Origin: Enterocloster hominis (ex Liu et al. 2021)
Lineage (GTDB): Bacteria; Bacillota; Clostridia; Lachnospirales; Lachnospiraceae
DNA length: 64,000 nucleotides
Reading direction: 5' to 3'
Assembly (NCBI GenBank): GCA_014385265.1
Contig: JACRTJ010000021.1
Location: forward strand, 1-64,000
A model generated the notes under the pieces. The model had not been told where the DNA came from. It was given only the letters and a program-made list of their open reading frames with translations, and searched no databases. Positions within the stretch are counted from its first letter, which is position 1. Every line of letters begins with the position of its first letter. Both the position numbers and the translations under genes were made by a program. Shown here in pieces: positions 8,153-18,600 of the stretch.

Positions 8153-9235
8153 ATGGAAATGACACTGCGGTGGTATGGGACAGGGTTTGATACCGTTACT
8201 TTAAAGGAGATCCGCCAGATCCCCGGCGTGACCGGGGTCATCACGACGCTTTACGATACGAAGCCGGGAGAAGTGTGGAGCCGGGAGCGGATCCGGGCGC
8301 TGAAACAGGAGGTGGAGGGCGCCGGGCTCCATATTTCCGGGATCGAGAGCGTCAATGTCCATGACGCCATTAAAACAGGGGCTGCAGACAGGGAGGTGTA
8401 TGTCGGCCGCTATATAGAGACGCTGGAAAATCTGGGCCAGGAGGACATTCATCTGGTGTGCTACAACTTTATGCCAGTGTTTGACTGGACCAGGACGGAG
8501 CTGGCCCGGCTGCGCCCTGATGGGTCTACGGTGCTGGCCTACACCCAGGAGGCGGTGGACCGGCTGGACCCGGAGACCATGTTTTCCTCCATTGCCGGGG
8601 ATATGAACGGCACGGTCCTGCCGGGCTGGGAGCCGGAGCGCATGGCACGGGTAAAGGAGCTGTTTGCCATGTACCAGGGCGTGGATGAGGAACGGCTGTT
8701 TGAAAATCTCCGGTATTTTCTGGAGCAGATCATGCCCGTATGCCGGAAATATGACATTCGGATGGCCATTCATCCCGACGACCCTGCCTGGAGCGTGTTC
8801 GGGCTGCCGCGGATCATGACCAATAAAGAAAACGTGCTCCGGATCATGGACATGGTGGACGATCCTCATAACGGCGTGGCCTTCTGTACCGGCTCCTTCG
8901 GCACCAGCCGCGCCAACGATCTGCCGGACATGATCCGCGCCCTGAAGGGCAGGATCCATTTTGCCCATGTGCGGAACCTTAAGTTCAATTCCCCCACGGA
9001 TTTTGAGGAGGCGGCTCATCTGTCCTCAGACGGCAGCTTTGATATGTACCAGATCATGAAGGCCCTTTATGATACCGGCTTTTCCGGTCCCATACGGCCG
9101 GACCACGGGCGGATGATCTGGGGAGAGGAGGCCATGCCCGGGTACGGGCTTTATGACAGGGCCCTGGGAGCGGCCTATTTAAACGGCCTTTGGGAGGCCA
9201 TTGAAAAGGGGGAAAAGGTGAATGGAGCTCAATGA
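8153..9235 (+). CDS. uxuA: mannonate dehydratase
   Basis: 360 residues from the ATG at 8153 (a TTG nine bases earlier is in frame, but GCGAGG is better spaced for 8153 and MEMTLRWYG matches the family N terminus). Dehydrates D-mannonate to 2-keto-3-deoxygluconate in glucuronate catabolism. TIM-barrel enzyme; HPDDP near residue 205 and HVRN near 270 carry metal/active-site histidines. First gene of an operon with uxuB, uxaC and a TRAP transporter; overlaps uxuB by 14 bp. A possible -10 TATAAT lies at 8044-8049. Confidence 0.95.
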   Translation: MEMTLRWYGTGFDTVTLKEIRQIPGVTGVITTLYDTKPGEVWSRERIRALKQEVEGAGLHISGIESVNVHDAIKTGAADREVYVGRYIETLENLGQEDIHLVCYNFMPVFDWTRTELARLRPDGSTVLAYTQEAVDRLDPETMFSSIAGDMNGTVLPGWEPERMARVKELFAMYQGVDEERLFENLRYFLEQIMPVCRKYDIRMAIHPDDPAWSVFGLPRIMTNKENVLRIMDMVDDPHNGVAFCTGSFGTSRANDLPDMIRALKGRIHFAHVRNLKFNSPTDFEEAAHLSSDGSFDMYQIMKALYDTGFSGPIRPDHGRMIWGEEAMPGYGLYDRALGAAYLNGLWEAIEKGEKVNGAQ

Positions 9236-10856
9236 GAAAGGTTTAAGAGAGCGGAAGTGGTGGACGGAGCGGGGATATAGGCTGCCGGAGTTTGACCGGA
9301 AGGCCGTCCGGGAGGCCACCGGGCGGGAACCGGTCTGGGTCCATTTTGGTGCCGGAAATATTTTCCGGGCATTTCCGGCCAGGGCAGTCCAGGAACTGCT
9401 GGACCAGGGGATCATGGACCAGGGGCTTGTGGCCGCCGAGGGCTACGATACGGAGATCCTGGAAAGGGTGAACCGGCCCCACGATGAATATTCGGTCCTG
9501 GTCACCTTAAAGGCCGACGGAACGGTGGAGAAGACGGTGGTGGGAAGCATCCTGGCCTCTTACGGCCTGGGCGGGTTAAAGGAGATCTTCACCATGGACT
9601 CGCTGCAGATCGCGTCCTTTACCATCACAGAAAAGGGATATGGCGTTTCCGGAGCAGAGGAGGACTTTAAAAACGGGCCGGACCGGGCCAAAACCTATAT
9701 GGGACAGGTGGCGGGGCTTCTGTACCGGCGGTTCCTTGCGGGGAGAAAGCCCATTGCCATGGTCAGCATGGACAACTGCTCCCACAACGGGGACCGGCTT
9801 TTGGAGGCCATGGAGACGTTTGCCGGAAAATGGTGTGAAAACGGGCTGGCAGACCGGGGCTTCCTGGAATATGTGACCGACCGGAGCCGGGTGGCCTTTC
9901 CGTGGACCATGATCGATAAGATCACCCCCAGACCAGGGCAGGATGTGCTTAAGATCCTGGAGGAGGACGGATTAACGGGCATGGAGCCTGTGGTGACGGC
10001 AAAAAATACGTATGCGGCTCCCTTTGTAAACGCAGAGGAATGTGAGTATCTGGTGATCGAGGATGATTTTCCCAATGGACGTCCGGCGCTGGAAAAGGCC
10101 GGTTTTTTATTCACAGACCGGGAAACTGTGGAAAAAGCAGAGAAAATGAAGGTATGTACCTGTCTGAACCCGCTTCACACGGCGCTGGCGGTATTCGGCT
10201 GTCTCCTGGGGTATAAGAAGATCTCAGAGGAGATGAAGGACAGGGATCTGGTCTCCCTTTTAAGGCGGATCGGGTATGAGGAGGGGCTGCCGGCTGTCAC
10301 AGATCCGGGGATCCTGGATCCCAGGGAATTTCTGGATACAGTGCTTACAGTCCGGTTTCCCAACCCGTTCCTGCCGGATTCTCCCCAGCGTATCGCCACA
10401 GACACGTCCCAGAAGCTTTCTGTGCGGTTTGGGGAGACCATAAAGACGTATATGGAATCTCCGGATCTGGATATGGACCGTCTCCGGGGTATCCCTCTGG
10501 TGCTGGCCGGATGGCTCCGGTACCGGATGGCCGTGGATGATGATGGCAGGCCCATGGAGCTGAGCCCGGATCCCATGGCGGAAAGGCTGGGACGGCAGCT
10601 GGAACGGATACAGCTGGGAGGCTGTCTCCAGATGGAGCATATCCGGGAATCGGAGCACGTTCTCCGGCCAGAAGGTGTGCCGGGATCAGAGATCAGGGAA
10701 GCCCTCCGGCCGGTCCTGTCGGATGCGGCGATCTTTGGAGTGGATCTTTTTAAGGCCGGACTGGCAGACAGGGTGACAGAGTATTTCACGGAAATGGCAG
10801 CGGGGCCGGGCATGGTCAGAGGGACTCTGCACGCCCTGGGGAAAGGGGAGAAGTGA
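9222..10856 (+). CDS. uxuB: mannitol dehydrogenase-family hexuronate oxidoreductase (probable fructuronate reductase)
   Basis: 544 residues. Mannitol/polyol dehydrogenase family: the nucleotide-binding segment VHFGAGNIFRAF lies near residue 43, SMDNCSHNGD near 182, and the catalytic-type region KNTYAAPFVNAEECEYLVIED near 260. In this context it most likely reduces D-fructuronate to D-mannonate with NADH, feeding UxuA. Family members also act on tagaturonate or mannitol, so substrate is inferred from neighbours. Start overlaps uxuA (AAAAGGTG ribosome site) and the stop is 4 bp from uxaC. Confidence 0.88.
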   Translation: MELNEKGLRERKWWTERGYRLPEFDRKAVREATGREPVWVHFGAGNIFRAFPARAVQELLDQGIMDQGLVAAEGYDTEILERVNRPHDEYSVLVTLKADGTVEKTVVGSILASYGLGGLKEIFTMDSLQIASFTITEKGYGVSGAEEDFKNGPDRAKTYMGQVAGLLYRRFLAGRKPIAMVSMDNCSHNGDRLLEAMETFAGKWCENGLADRGFLEYVTDRSRVAFPWTMIDKITPRPGQDVLKILEEDGLTGMEPVVTAKNTYAAPFVNAEECEYLVIEDDFPNGRPALEKAGFLFTDRETVEKAEKMKVCTCLNPLHTALAVFGCLLGYKKISEEMKDRDLVSLLRRIGYEEGLPAVTDPGILDPREFLDTVLTVRFPNPFLPDSPQRIATDTSQKLSVRFGETIKTYMESPDLDMDRLRGIPLVLAGWLRYRMAVDDDGRPMELSPDPMAERLGRQLERIQLGGCLQMEHIRESEHVLRPEGVPGSEIREALRPVLSDAAIFGVDLFKAGLADRVTEYFTEMAAGPGMVRGTLHALGKGEK

Positions 10857-10860
10857 GACC

Positions 10861-12291
10861 ATGAAGCCGTTTATGGATGAAGAATTTCTTTTGGATACGG
10901 ACGCGGCCAGGCGGCTGTATCATACGTATGCTGAGCCCATGCCCATCGCCGATTACCACTGTCACATAGACGCCAGGGAGATCTTTGAGGACCGGAGATT
11001 TGAAAATCTCACCCAGGCGTGGCTGGGCGGGGATCATTATAAGTGGAGGCTGATGCGGGCCGGCGGGGTGCCGGAGGAACTGGTCACCGGAAACGGAGGC
11101 GACTGGGAAAAATTCCGGAAATGGGCCAGGGTCCTGGAACTGGCGGCGGGCAGTCCGCTGTACCATTGGAGCCATCTGGAGCTGAGGCGGTATTTCGGGT
11201 ACGGCGGAGTCCTCAATGAAAGGACAGCAGAAGAGGTCTGGGCGCTGACCCGGGAGAAGCTTAAGGAGTCGTCCATGGGAGCCAGGGGGCTGATCCGCCA
11301 GTCGGGAGTGAAGGTTTTATGTACCACTGACGATCCGGCCGATCCTCTGGAATGGCACCGCAGGCTGGCAGAGGATCCGGGCTTTCCTGTACAGGTCCTT
11401 CCGGCCTGGAGACCGGACCGGGCCATGAGCCTGGAAAGAACCGATTATCCGGCGTATCTGGAACGGCTGGAAGCCGCCAGCGGACGGAAGATCCATGATT
11501 TTTCGTCTCTCCTGGACGCCCTGAGAGTACGCATGGACTTTTTTGCTTCCATGGGCTGTGTGACCGCAGATCACGGCCTTCCATATGTCCCTTATGTGGA
11601 GGCGTCCCGGAAAGAGGTGGAAACGATCTTTTCCTGGCGGCTTGCGGGCCGGATGCCGGAAAAGAGGGAGCTGGCGGCGTTCCGGACGGCATTTCTGGCT
11701 GTGATGGGCCGGGAATACCATAAAAGGGGCTGGGTGATGCAGCTGCATTTCGGCGTGAAAAGAGACAACAGCAGCCGTCTGTATGCGGGCCTTGGGCCGG
11801 ATGCCGGCGCAGACTGTATCTTAAGCCCTCTGCGGTCCGGGCCGCTGGCGGATTATCTGAACGCCCTGGACCGGACCGGGGAGCTGCCAAAGACCATCCT
11901 TTATTCCCTGAATCCGGCGGACAATGCGGTCATCGGCGCTCTCATTGGCTGCTTTCAGGGAGACGGTATCCTGGGGAAGGTACAGCAGGGAAGTGCCTGG
12001 TGGTTCAATGACCACAAGGATGGCATGGAGGCGCAGTTAAAGAGTCTGGCAAGCCTGGGCCTTCTGGGGAGCTTTGTTGGAATGCTGACGGATTCCAGGA
12101 GTCTTTTATCCTATCCCCGGCACGAGTATTTCCGGCGGATCCTCTGCGGTATCCTGGGACGCTGGGTGGAGAACGGGGAGTATCCGGCGGACTGGGAGGC
12201 CCTTTCCCGGATCGTCCGGGGGATCTCCTATGAAAATGCGGTGCGGTATTTTGGGTTTTCTGTACCGGGAGCGGAGGCAGTGCAGGTATGA
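10861..12291 (+). CDS. uxaC: glucuronate (uronate) isomerase
   Basis: 476 residues, typical length. Isomerises D-glucuronate to D-fructuronate (and galacturonate to tagaturonate). Amidohydrolase-like barrel with the metal motif DYHCHIDAREI at residues 31-41, CTTDDP near 154, and WWFNDHKDGM near 380, all characteristic of UxaC. Sits between uxuB and the TRAP genes; its stop overlaps dctP by 4 bp. With the two preceding enzymes it completes the route from glucuronate to ketodeoxygluconate. Confidence 0.95.
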   Translation: MKPFMDEEFLLDTDAARRLYHTYAEPMPIADYHCHIDAREIFEDRRFENLTQAWLGGDHYKWRLMRAGGVPEELVTGNGGDWEKFRKWARVLELAAGSPLYHWSHLELRRYFGYGGVLNERTAEEVWALTREKLKESSMGARGLIRQSGVKVLCTTDDPADPLEWHRRLAEDPGFPVQVLPAWRPDRAMSLERTDYPAYLERLEAASGRKIHDFSSLLDALRVRMDFFASMGCVTADHGLPYVPYVEASRKEVETIFSWRLAGRMPEKRELAAFRTAFLAVMGREYHKRGWVMQLHFGVKRDNSSRLYAGLGPDAGADCILSPLRSGPLADYLNALDRTGELPKTILYSLNPADNAVIGALIGCFQGDGILGKVQQGSAWWFNDHKDGMEAQLKSLASLGLLGSFVGMLTDSRSLLSYPRHEYFRRILCGILGRWVENGEYPADWEALSRIVRGISYENAVRYFGFSVPGAEAVQV

Positions 12292-13325
12292 AGAAAGAGA
12301 AGTCTGCAAAAAGGAGACTTACGATGGGCGCGGTCCTGGCGGCCGGGCTTCTGTCACTTTTAAGTGGCTGCGGGTCCCGGACTGATTCCCGCCGGATCGT
12401 CCGTATCGGCCACAACCAGTCGGTGAACCATCCGACCCATCTGGCGCTGACTGCCTTCCAGGAAATGATCGGGGAAAGGCTGGGGGACCGGTTCCGGGTG
12501 GAGGTGTATCCCAGCGAGCTCCTGGGCTCCCAGACGGATATGGTACAGCTGACCCAGACCGGGGCCATGGACTTCTGTGTGGCCAGCAACGCCATTCTGG
12601 AGACCTTCAGCAAGGATTATGAGCTTTTTAACCTCCCTTACCTGTTCCAGAGCACAGAGGCGTACCATGGGGCCATGGAGGATGAGGAAGTGACGGGGCC
12701 TGTTTTTTCAGCCACCAGACAGGCGGGCTTTACAGCGGTGGCCTGGCTGGATGCGGGAACGAGAAATTTTTATACAGTAAAAAAGCCTGTGGAACGGCCG
12801 GAGGATCTGCGGGGGCTAAAGATCCGGGTCCAGCAGTCCCCCACCAATATTGAAATGATGCGGCTTCTGGGCGGGTCGGCGACGCCCATGGGCTTCGGGG
12901 ACGTTTATACGGCCCTTCAGTCCGGCATCATCGATGGGGCAGAAAATAATGAGATGGCCCTGACGGACAATGGCCACGGGGATGTATGCCGGTATTACTC
13001 CTATGACATGCACCAGATGGTCCCGGATCTTCTGATCGGGAACTATGGGTTCCTGGAGAGCCTGACAAAAGAGGAAAGAGCCGTATTTGAGGAGGGCTTT
13101 GAAGAGCTGGAGCGGGTGCAGCAGGAGGAGTGGGGGAAGGCTGTGGAGGCGGCCAGGGAGAAGGCGGAAAAGGAGCAGAAGGTGACCTTTCTCTATCCGG
13201 ACCGGGAACCGTTCGCAGCGGCGGTACTGCCGCTCCATGAGATGGTCCTTGAAAGAAATCCCGCCCTCCGGCCTTTATATGAGAGGATCCGGAAATACAA
13301 TGAAATGTATGCGTCCGGCCAATAG
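12288..13325 (+). CDS. dctP: TRAP transporter substrate-binding lipoprotein (DctP type)
   Basis: 345 residues. An N-terminal lipoprotein signal (basic KKEKSAKRR, hydrophobic core, lipobox LLSGC near residue 28) would anchor it on the outer face of the membrane. Mature part is a DctP/SiaP-type binding protein: DLRGLKIRVQ near 168 contains the conserved Arg that clamps the substrate carboxylate, followed by GGSATPMGFGDVYTALQSG and DGAENN. Delivers hexuronate (inferred from the operon) to the DctQM permease. Confidence 0.92.
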   Translation: MKKEKSAKRRLTMGAVLAAGLLSLLSGCGSRTDSRRIVRIGHNQSVNHPTHLALTAFQEMIGERLGDRFRVEVYPSELLGSQTDMVQLTQTGAMDFCVASNAILETFSKDYELFNLPYLFQSTEAYHGAMEDEEVTGPVFSATRQAGFTAVAWLDAGTRNFYTVKKPVERPEDLRGLKIRVQQSPTNIEMMRLLGGSATPMGFGDVYTALQSGIIDGAENNEMALTDNGHGDVCRYYSYDMHQMVPDLLIGNYGFLESLTKEERAVFEEGFEELERVQQEEWGKAVEAAREKAEKEQKVTFLYPDREPFAAAVLPLHEMVLERNPALRPLYERIRKYNEMYASGQ

Positions 13326-13334
13326 GAGGAGATC

Positions 13335-13811
13335 ATGGAGAAAATGAGAAACGTTCTGGACCACACCCTGGAGATCCTTTCCGGCGTCAGCTTCCTGGCT
13401 ATGGTGGTCCTTACCTGCTGGCAGGTATTTACCAGGTATCTTTTAAAAAATCCGTCGTCCTGGTCCGAGGAGCTGGTGTCCTATATGTTCGGGTGGATGG
13501 CCCTTTTTGGGGCGTCCCTGGTGACTGGTGAAAGAGGGCACATGAATATCCCGCTGCTGATGGAACGGCTGGGGCCGGGGTTGAAAAAGGGACTGGCTGT
13601 TTTCTCTGAGACAGTGGCTCTTCTTTTTTCTGTGGTCATTCTTTTTTATGGAGGGATGAAGATCACAGACCTGGCTATGGGACAAATGACTTCATCCCTG
13701 GGGCTTCCTGTGGGCTTCTTTTATGCGGTCCTTCCGGTGAGCGGCGTACTTTGTGTGGTGTATACAGGATTGAATCTCTGGGAGATCCTGAAAACAGGAA
13801 GGGAGGGCTGA
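13335..13811 (+). CDS. dctQ: TRAP transporter small permease (DctQ type)
   Basis: 158 residues with four hydrophobic helices; WQVFTRYLLKNPSSWSEELVSYMFGWMALFG near residues 28-60 is the DctQ hallmark region. Forms the small membrane subunit with DctM. Starts 9 bp after dctP with AGGAGG, and ends 3 bp before dctM. Confidence 0.92.
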   Translation: MEKMRNVLDHTLEILSGVSFLAMVVLTCWQVFTRYLLKNPSSWSEELVSYMFGWMALFGASLVTGERGHMNIPLLMERLGPGLKKGLAVFSETVALLFSVVILFYGGMKITDLAMGQMTSSLGLPVGFFYAVLPVSGVLCVVYTGLNLWEILKTGREG

Positions 13812-13814
13812 TCC

Positions 13815-15119
13815 ATGGCATGGAACGCACTTTGGACGATCTTAGGCGTGATGCTGGTTTTTCTGGCGCTGGGGGTGCCCATTTCCTATTCCATTGGAAT
13901 TTCTTCCCTGGCGGCCATCCTGGCGACGGTCTCTGCGGATGCGGCGGTGGTGACGGCGGCCCAGAGGATCTTTGTGGGAATGAGCCGGTTCAGCCTTACG
14001 GCCATTCCGTTTTTCATCCTGGCCGGGAACCTTATGAACCAGGGAGGGATCGCCGGACGGCTGGTGGACCTTGTGCTGGCAGTCCTTGGAAGACTTCCCG
14101 GTTCTCTTCTGGTGGCAAATGTGGGGGCCAACGCCCTGTTCGGGGCTATTTCCGGGTCTGCGTCGGCTGCCGCTGCCGCCGTGGGAAGCATGGTGCGGGA
14201 CGGAGAAGAGGAGCAGGGCTATGATCCGGCTCTCTGCGCGGCGTCCAACGGGGCGTCTGCGCCATCGGGACTTCTGATCCCGCCGTCCAACGCTCTGATC
14301 ACGTATTCTCTGGCAGCCGGAGGCGTTTCTGTGTCGGCGCTGTTCCTGGCGGGCTATGTGCCCGGTATTCTGTGGGCCGCCTGCTGTATTGCCGTGGCGG
14401 TGGCGGCAGCGGGGAGAAAGGGATACAGGGGAGCCGCCGGGAAATATGACTGGAAGAATCTGGGACGAGCCGCTCTGCGGGCCATTCCCTCCCTCACCCT
14501 TATCGTGGTGGTTATCGGAGGCATCATAGCCGGGATCTTCACAGCCACAGAAGGAGCAGCCATTGCCGTATTATACGCCCTGGTCCTGGGGATCTGCTAC
14601 GGGAATATCACGGTCCGTTCGTTCTGGCGTATCGTTACCGACAGCGCCAGGATGAGCGGTATGGTGGTGTTTCTCATCGGAGTGTCCAATATCCTGGGCT
14701 GGGTCATGGCCTTCACACAGATCCCCCAGGCAGTTTCCGCCGCTCTTCTGGGATTTACATCCAGTCCGGCGGCCCTGCTCCTCATTATGAACGCCGTCCT
14801 TCTTCTGGCGGGCACCTTCATGGATGTGACCCCGGCCATTCTTATTTTCACCCCGCTGTTTCTTCCGGTGGTGGAGGCCTTTGGTATGCATCCGGTCCAG
14901 TTCGGCCTGATCCTGGTCTACAATCTCTGCATTGGAAATATCACGCCTCCTGTGGGGAATACCCTGTTTGTCGCCATAAAGGTGGGAAAGACCTCGCTGT
15001 CTGAGGTCATGCCCTATATGCTCTGGTACTACGGAGCCATTCTGTCGGGACTTCTCCTGGTGACATTTGTGCCGGCTGTCTCCCTGGGCCTGCCCTGGCT
15101 GACCGGCGTATTAAAATAG
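13815..15119 (+). CDS. dctM: TRAP transporter large permease (DctM type)
   Basis: 434 residues, about a dozen hydrophobic helices. Typical DctM elements are GVPISYSIGIS near residue 20, IPFFILAGNLMNQGGI near 60, GASAPSGLLIPPSN near 147 and NLCIGNITPPVGNTLFVA near 373. Sodium-coupled symport subunit that receives ligand from DctP. Last gene of the hexuronate operon; no clear terminator follows in 15120-15197. Confidence 0.94.
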   Translation: MAWNALWTILGVMLVFLALGVPISYSIGISSLAAILATVSADAAVVTAAQRIFVGMSRFSLTAIPFFILAGNLMNQGGIAGRLVDLVLAVLGRLPGSLLVANVGANALFGAISGSASAAAAAVGSMVRDGEEEQGYDPALCAASNGASAPSGLLIPPSNALITYSLAAGGVSVSALFLAGYVPGILWAACCIAVAVAAAGRKGYRGAAGKYDWKNLGRAALRAIPSLTLIVVVIGGIIAGIFTATEGAAIAVLYALVLGICYGNITVRSFWRIVTDSARMSGMVVFLIGVSNILGWVMAFTQIPQAVSAALLGFTSSPAALLLIMNAVLLLAGTFMDVTPAILIFTPLFLPVVEAFGMHPVQFGLILVYNLCIGNITPPVGNTLFVAIKVGKTSLSEVMPYMLWYYGAILSGLLLVTFVPAVSLGLPWLTGVLK

Positions 15120-15197
15120 AAGAAAAACGCAGGGGGGGAACCAGCGGCACGTTATAAAAATGTAAGAAAATAGAACTGGAGTTCGATGAATGGAGTA

Positions 15198-15206
15198 TGA
15201 TATAAT
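15198..15206 (+). promoter_or_regulatory. extended -10 promoter
   Basis: TGATATAAT (extended TGn plus consensus TATAAT at 15201-15206); no good -35 box. It separates the following two genes from the hexuronate operon. Confidence 0.5.
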
Positions 15207-15243
15207 GGGAACATGATAGGATCACCGGAAGGGGGAGACGTGA

Positions 15244-15660
15244 TTGTATACCATAAAAGTTCGGATGCGGAAGCTGGGGAAAAAGAACCAGGGAGCCGTG
15301 GAGCCTGTGGAGTTTCTTCTGGAATCCAGACCGGAAACTGTGAAGGAGCTGGTGGAAGGACTGGTATGCCTGGGGGTGCGCCAGTATAACGAGAGGAAGG
15401 ATACGGGGCAGATCGTTCCCTGGCTGACCAGTGAGACGATCCAGGAGCAGGCTGTGACGGGAAAGATCTCCTTCGGCCTCAGAGGAGGGAACGATGCGGA
15501 TGCGGACCAGGCGGTGGAGAATGCGGTCCAGTGTTTTGAAGACGGGATCTACCGGATCTTTGCCGATGACGAGGAACTGACGGAGCTGGGGCAGGCGCTC
15601 CCGTGGCACGATGGACTTGTATTTACCTTTGTACGGCTGACGATGCTGGCCGGATGGTAA
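15244..15660 (+). CDS. uncharacterised small protein paired with DUF4132 giant
   Basis: 138 residues with a TTG start, chosen because GGGGGAG lies 8 bases upstream and the next in-frame ATG (15265) has no ribosome site. No signal peptide, no membrane segment, no family I can name. The central part is acidic (DADADQAVENA, FADDEEL) and the end is hydrophobic/aromatic (LVFTFVRLTMLAGW). Only 13 bp separate it from the 1726-residue DUF4132 gene, so they are almost certainly co-transcribed and may act together. Confidence 0.75.
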   Translation: MYTIKVRMRKLGKKNQGAVEPVEFLLESRPETVKELVEGLVCLGVRQYNERKDTGQIVPWLTSETIQEQAVTGKISFGLRGGNDADADQAVENAVQCFEDGIYRIFADDEELTELGQALPWHDGLVFTFVRLTMLAGW

Positions 15661-15673
15661 AGGGAGGGAATGT

Positions 15674-18600
15674 ATGGGAGGATTTACCTACGAAACGAGA
15701 AAGAAGCTGACGGAGCAGCGGATCCTGGAGGCGAAGGCGGCAGGAAAGGATCTGACCGGAATGGAGAAGAAGCTGCTTCCAGATCCATATTACTCTGTAA
15801 AGACCGAGCCTCTCCAGTGGATGACCAGTCTTCTGGAAAACGGGGAGGCCGGGACATTAAGCGAGATTTACAAGAGGGAGCTGCCGGGCCTGGTGAGGGT
15901 CTGCGTCCCGGAGGGCCAGGAAGAGGAGTTTTATTATGCCCTGGACCAGATGAACCAGTTCCAGATGACGGCCGGATGGTACAGAAGGAGTCTGCGGACA
16001 AAAGAATATATTCCCTTTGTCCGGCAGAGTGTGAGTCTTTTATGGGCGTATTCCCAGCTTAAATTTTATAAGGCCAGTCTGGCAGAGATCCTGACGGGGA
16101 AGACGGATCCGGAGATCTATGACCATGCCAGGACGGAAAGCTGGCCCTATGCCGGGATACTGGCGGCCCAGATCGACCTGGGAAGGGAGGAGACGGTCCG
16201 TGCAGTTCGGGAGATCCTGTACGGAGAAAATAATACGGCAATGCTGAGCCACGAAATGATCCGCGGCATCGTCATGAGCAGAGATACCGGGCTTTATAAG
16301 GTGCTGGGGGATTTTCTTCTGGCGGCCAGGCTCCAGGAGGGGGCCCGGCAGGCGGTCTGTGAGACCATGGATGCCGGCCGTCCGGAGGCATTCCTTTCCC
16401 TGTTCCAGGTGATCGAGGATCATGACCTGATCCGTTTTTCCTCTGTAAAGCGGGCGGTGGGCACCTGGATCGGGATCTTTGATGAGAACAGTGCAGACCG
16501 GATCAGCAATAAGCTTCTGCATCTGATGGGAAAGTGCCTGCGGGAGCCGGAGTTCTGTGAGGAGCAGCTCCGCTCAAATGATTCGGTGGCCATCAGCTGC
16601 GCCCTCTGGGCCAAAGGCTTTTACGACGCCGGAGCCGGAGTAGAGGCAGTGCTGGAGCTGATAAAGAACGGAACGAAAAACCAGAAGCTGACTGCCTCCT
16701 ATTTTAACCGCTCCCTGCAGGATCAGAGACTCAGCGCCCGGGCGGCCAGAGAGGTATTTCTTACATATCCGGAGGACCTGGAGCTGATGGCGTGTTATCT
16801 TCCAGGTTTTATGGGAAACCTGTATTCCATCATGTCGGACCTGGTCTGGGGAAAGCGGACAGGATGGTTTTCTGTGGAGCGGGAGGAGGCCTCCGAGCCG
16901 GAAAAGCTTCCGGTGACTGCGTATGGACTGTTTGAGAACGAAGAGGAAGCCAGGAAGATCTACGGGATCTTTAAGAATGCCATGGAACGCATCCCCAAAA
17001 AGGGCCTGGACCTGGATCCGTGCATCTTCCCCTGGTACCGGGTGACCATGAGCCGGTCCGACCTGGCGGCGCGTATGTGTGTGATCGCCTGGATGCTCCA
17101 GGATGAAACGTATCTGGATGAGGCGGCGGCTCTGATCCCAGTGGTGGGCCAGGGCCAGGTATATGGGGCCAGCCGTGCCATGACCGCCCGGCTGCTTTTA
17201 TACAGACCCAGGAGCCGCGCCAGAAGAGATATCCTGTTTGAGCTTCTCCATAACCCGGAGGAATATACGGTGTCCTCAGCCTTCTGTCTGGCAAAGGCCC
17301 TGGAGGATCTGGACGACAGGGATTACCGGAAGCTGGAAGCGAATCTGAAATATAAAAAGGGCCGCACGGAGACCCTTTCCCTGCTGCGCCGCCAGAGTCC
17401 GGAAAAGCTCCGGGAATGTGTGGCCAGGCTCCTGGGAGAAAAATCCGAGGAGTGCCATATGGGGGCCCTGGATCTGGCTCTGGGTATGAAGAAGGATGCT
17501 CCGGAGGCGTTTGAAGCCCTGCGTCCGGCCCTTGCGGCCTTCCAGAACCCCACGGGAAGGGAGCAGGTGCTCCTGGCCCAGCTGACCGGAAAGGACGGGG
17601 ATGGAGAAGATATCCTGAAAAAACCAGGCTATGGCTTTTATGATACGAAAAAGGAGTTTGTCCTTCCGGAAATAAAGACGGATATCAAAAAGGCACCGGA
17701 GCTGTTTTCATACGGGGAAAAGGAATGCATCCGGGTGCTCAAGGCTTTAAACAGCCTTGTGGAAGCCAATCAGTTTAAGGAGTATACGACAGTCTGGGGA
17801 GAGGAAAAGACCCTGGGAGCAGAGCTTGGAAGATGCCGGTGGAGGAATGCGGAGGATCCTGAAATGGGGCCGTTGGACGAGTATCCCTTCCGGGAAATGT
17901 GGGAGGAGTTTTACAGAAAAGAGATCCGGTCCACAAGGCTTCTGACGGAGCTGTACCTGTATCAGGCCTGCCGCCAGCGGAAGGGAGATTACCGGAAAAA
18001 TACGGAGCTCTACAAAAAGGTGTTTGGAAAGGGGCTTTTAAAAAAGCCGCCGTTTACGGAGCTGGTGGAAGGCCTCCGGTTCGGAGCCCAGGCAAGGACG
18101 GTCATCGACTGCCTGTTTTTCCAATATGTGCCACGGGAAGAGCTGGTATCGTCGGCGCTGCCCGCTGTTGGAAAGCTGGTTTCTGTTTTAAATGATGAAA
18201 ATGAGAGCTATGAGGTACAGGAAAGCCGTTGGAATGGTGAAGTGGAACGTGTCTGGAAGCGCTCGGCCGATCTTCCGGTCTTTGCAGAGCTGATCTCCTG
18301 GCTGGGGATGGCCGGAGAAGAGGACTGGGGAACTGCGTTTGCCCTGCGGTTCCAGCTAAAGGCCCGGTATGATAAGAGGAGCGGAGACCGGGCTCTGGCC
18401 GGATACCAGAGCAGGAAAAATTCCTTCCTGGAGCTTTCGGACCTGGTCCAGTGCTATGTAAGAGGGATCTGGGACAAGGATCTGTTTTATAAGGCAGTGT
18501 TTGAATTCCTGGGGATCGGAAGCCTGCTCTCTCCCATCAGCCTCGTGGAACAGAAAGGCGCAGTGGCAGGACGGGACGCCAGGCCCGGGGATCTGGATCG

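Noticed and set aside
15244..15660. Start at the ATG at 15265 for the small DUF4132 partner
   Set aside because: The TTG at 15244 has a strong GGGGGAG site at the right distance, while 15265 has none.
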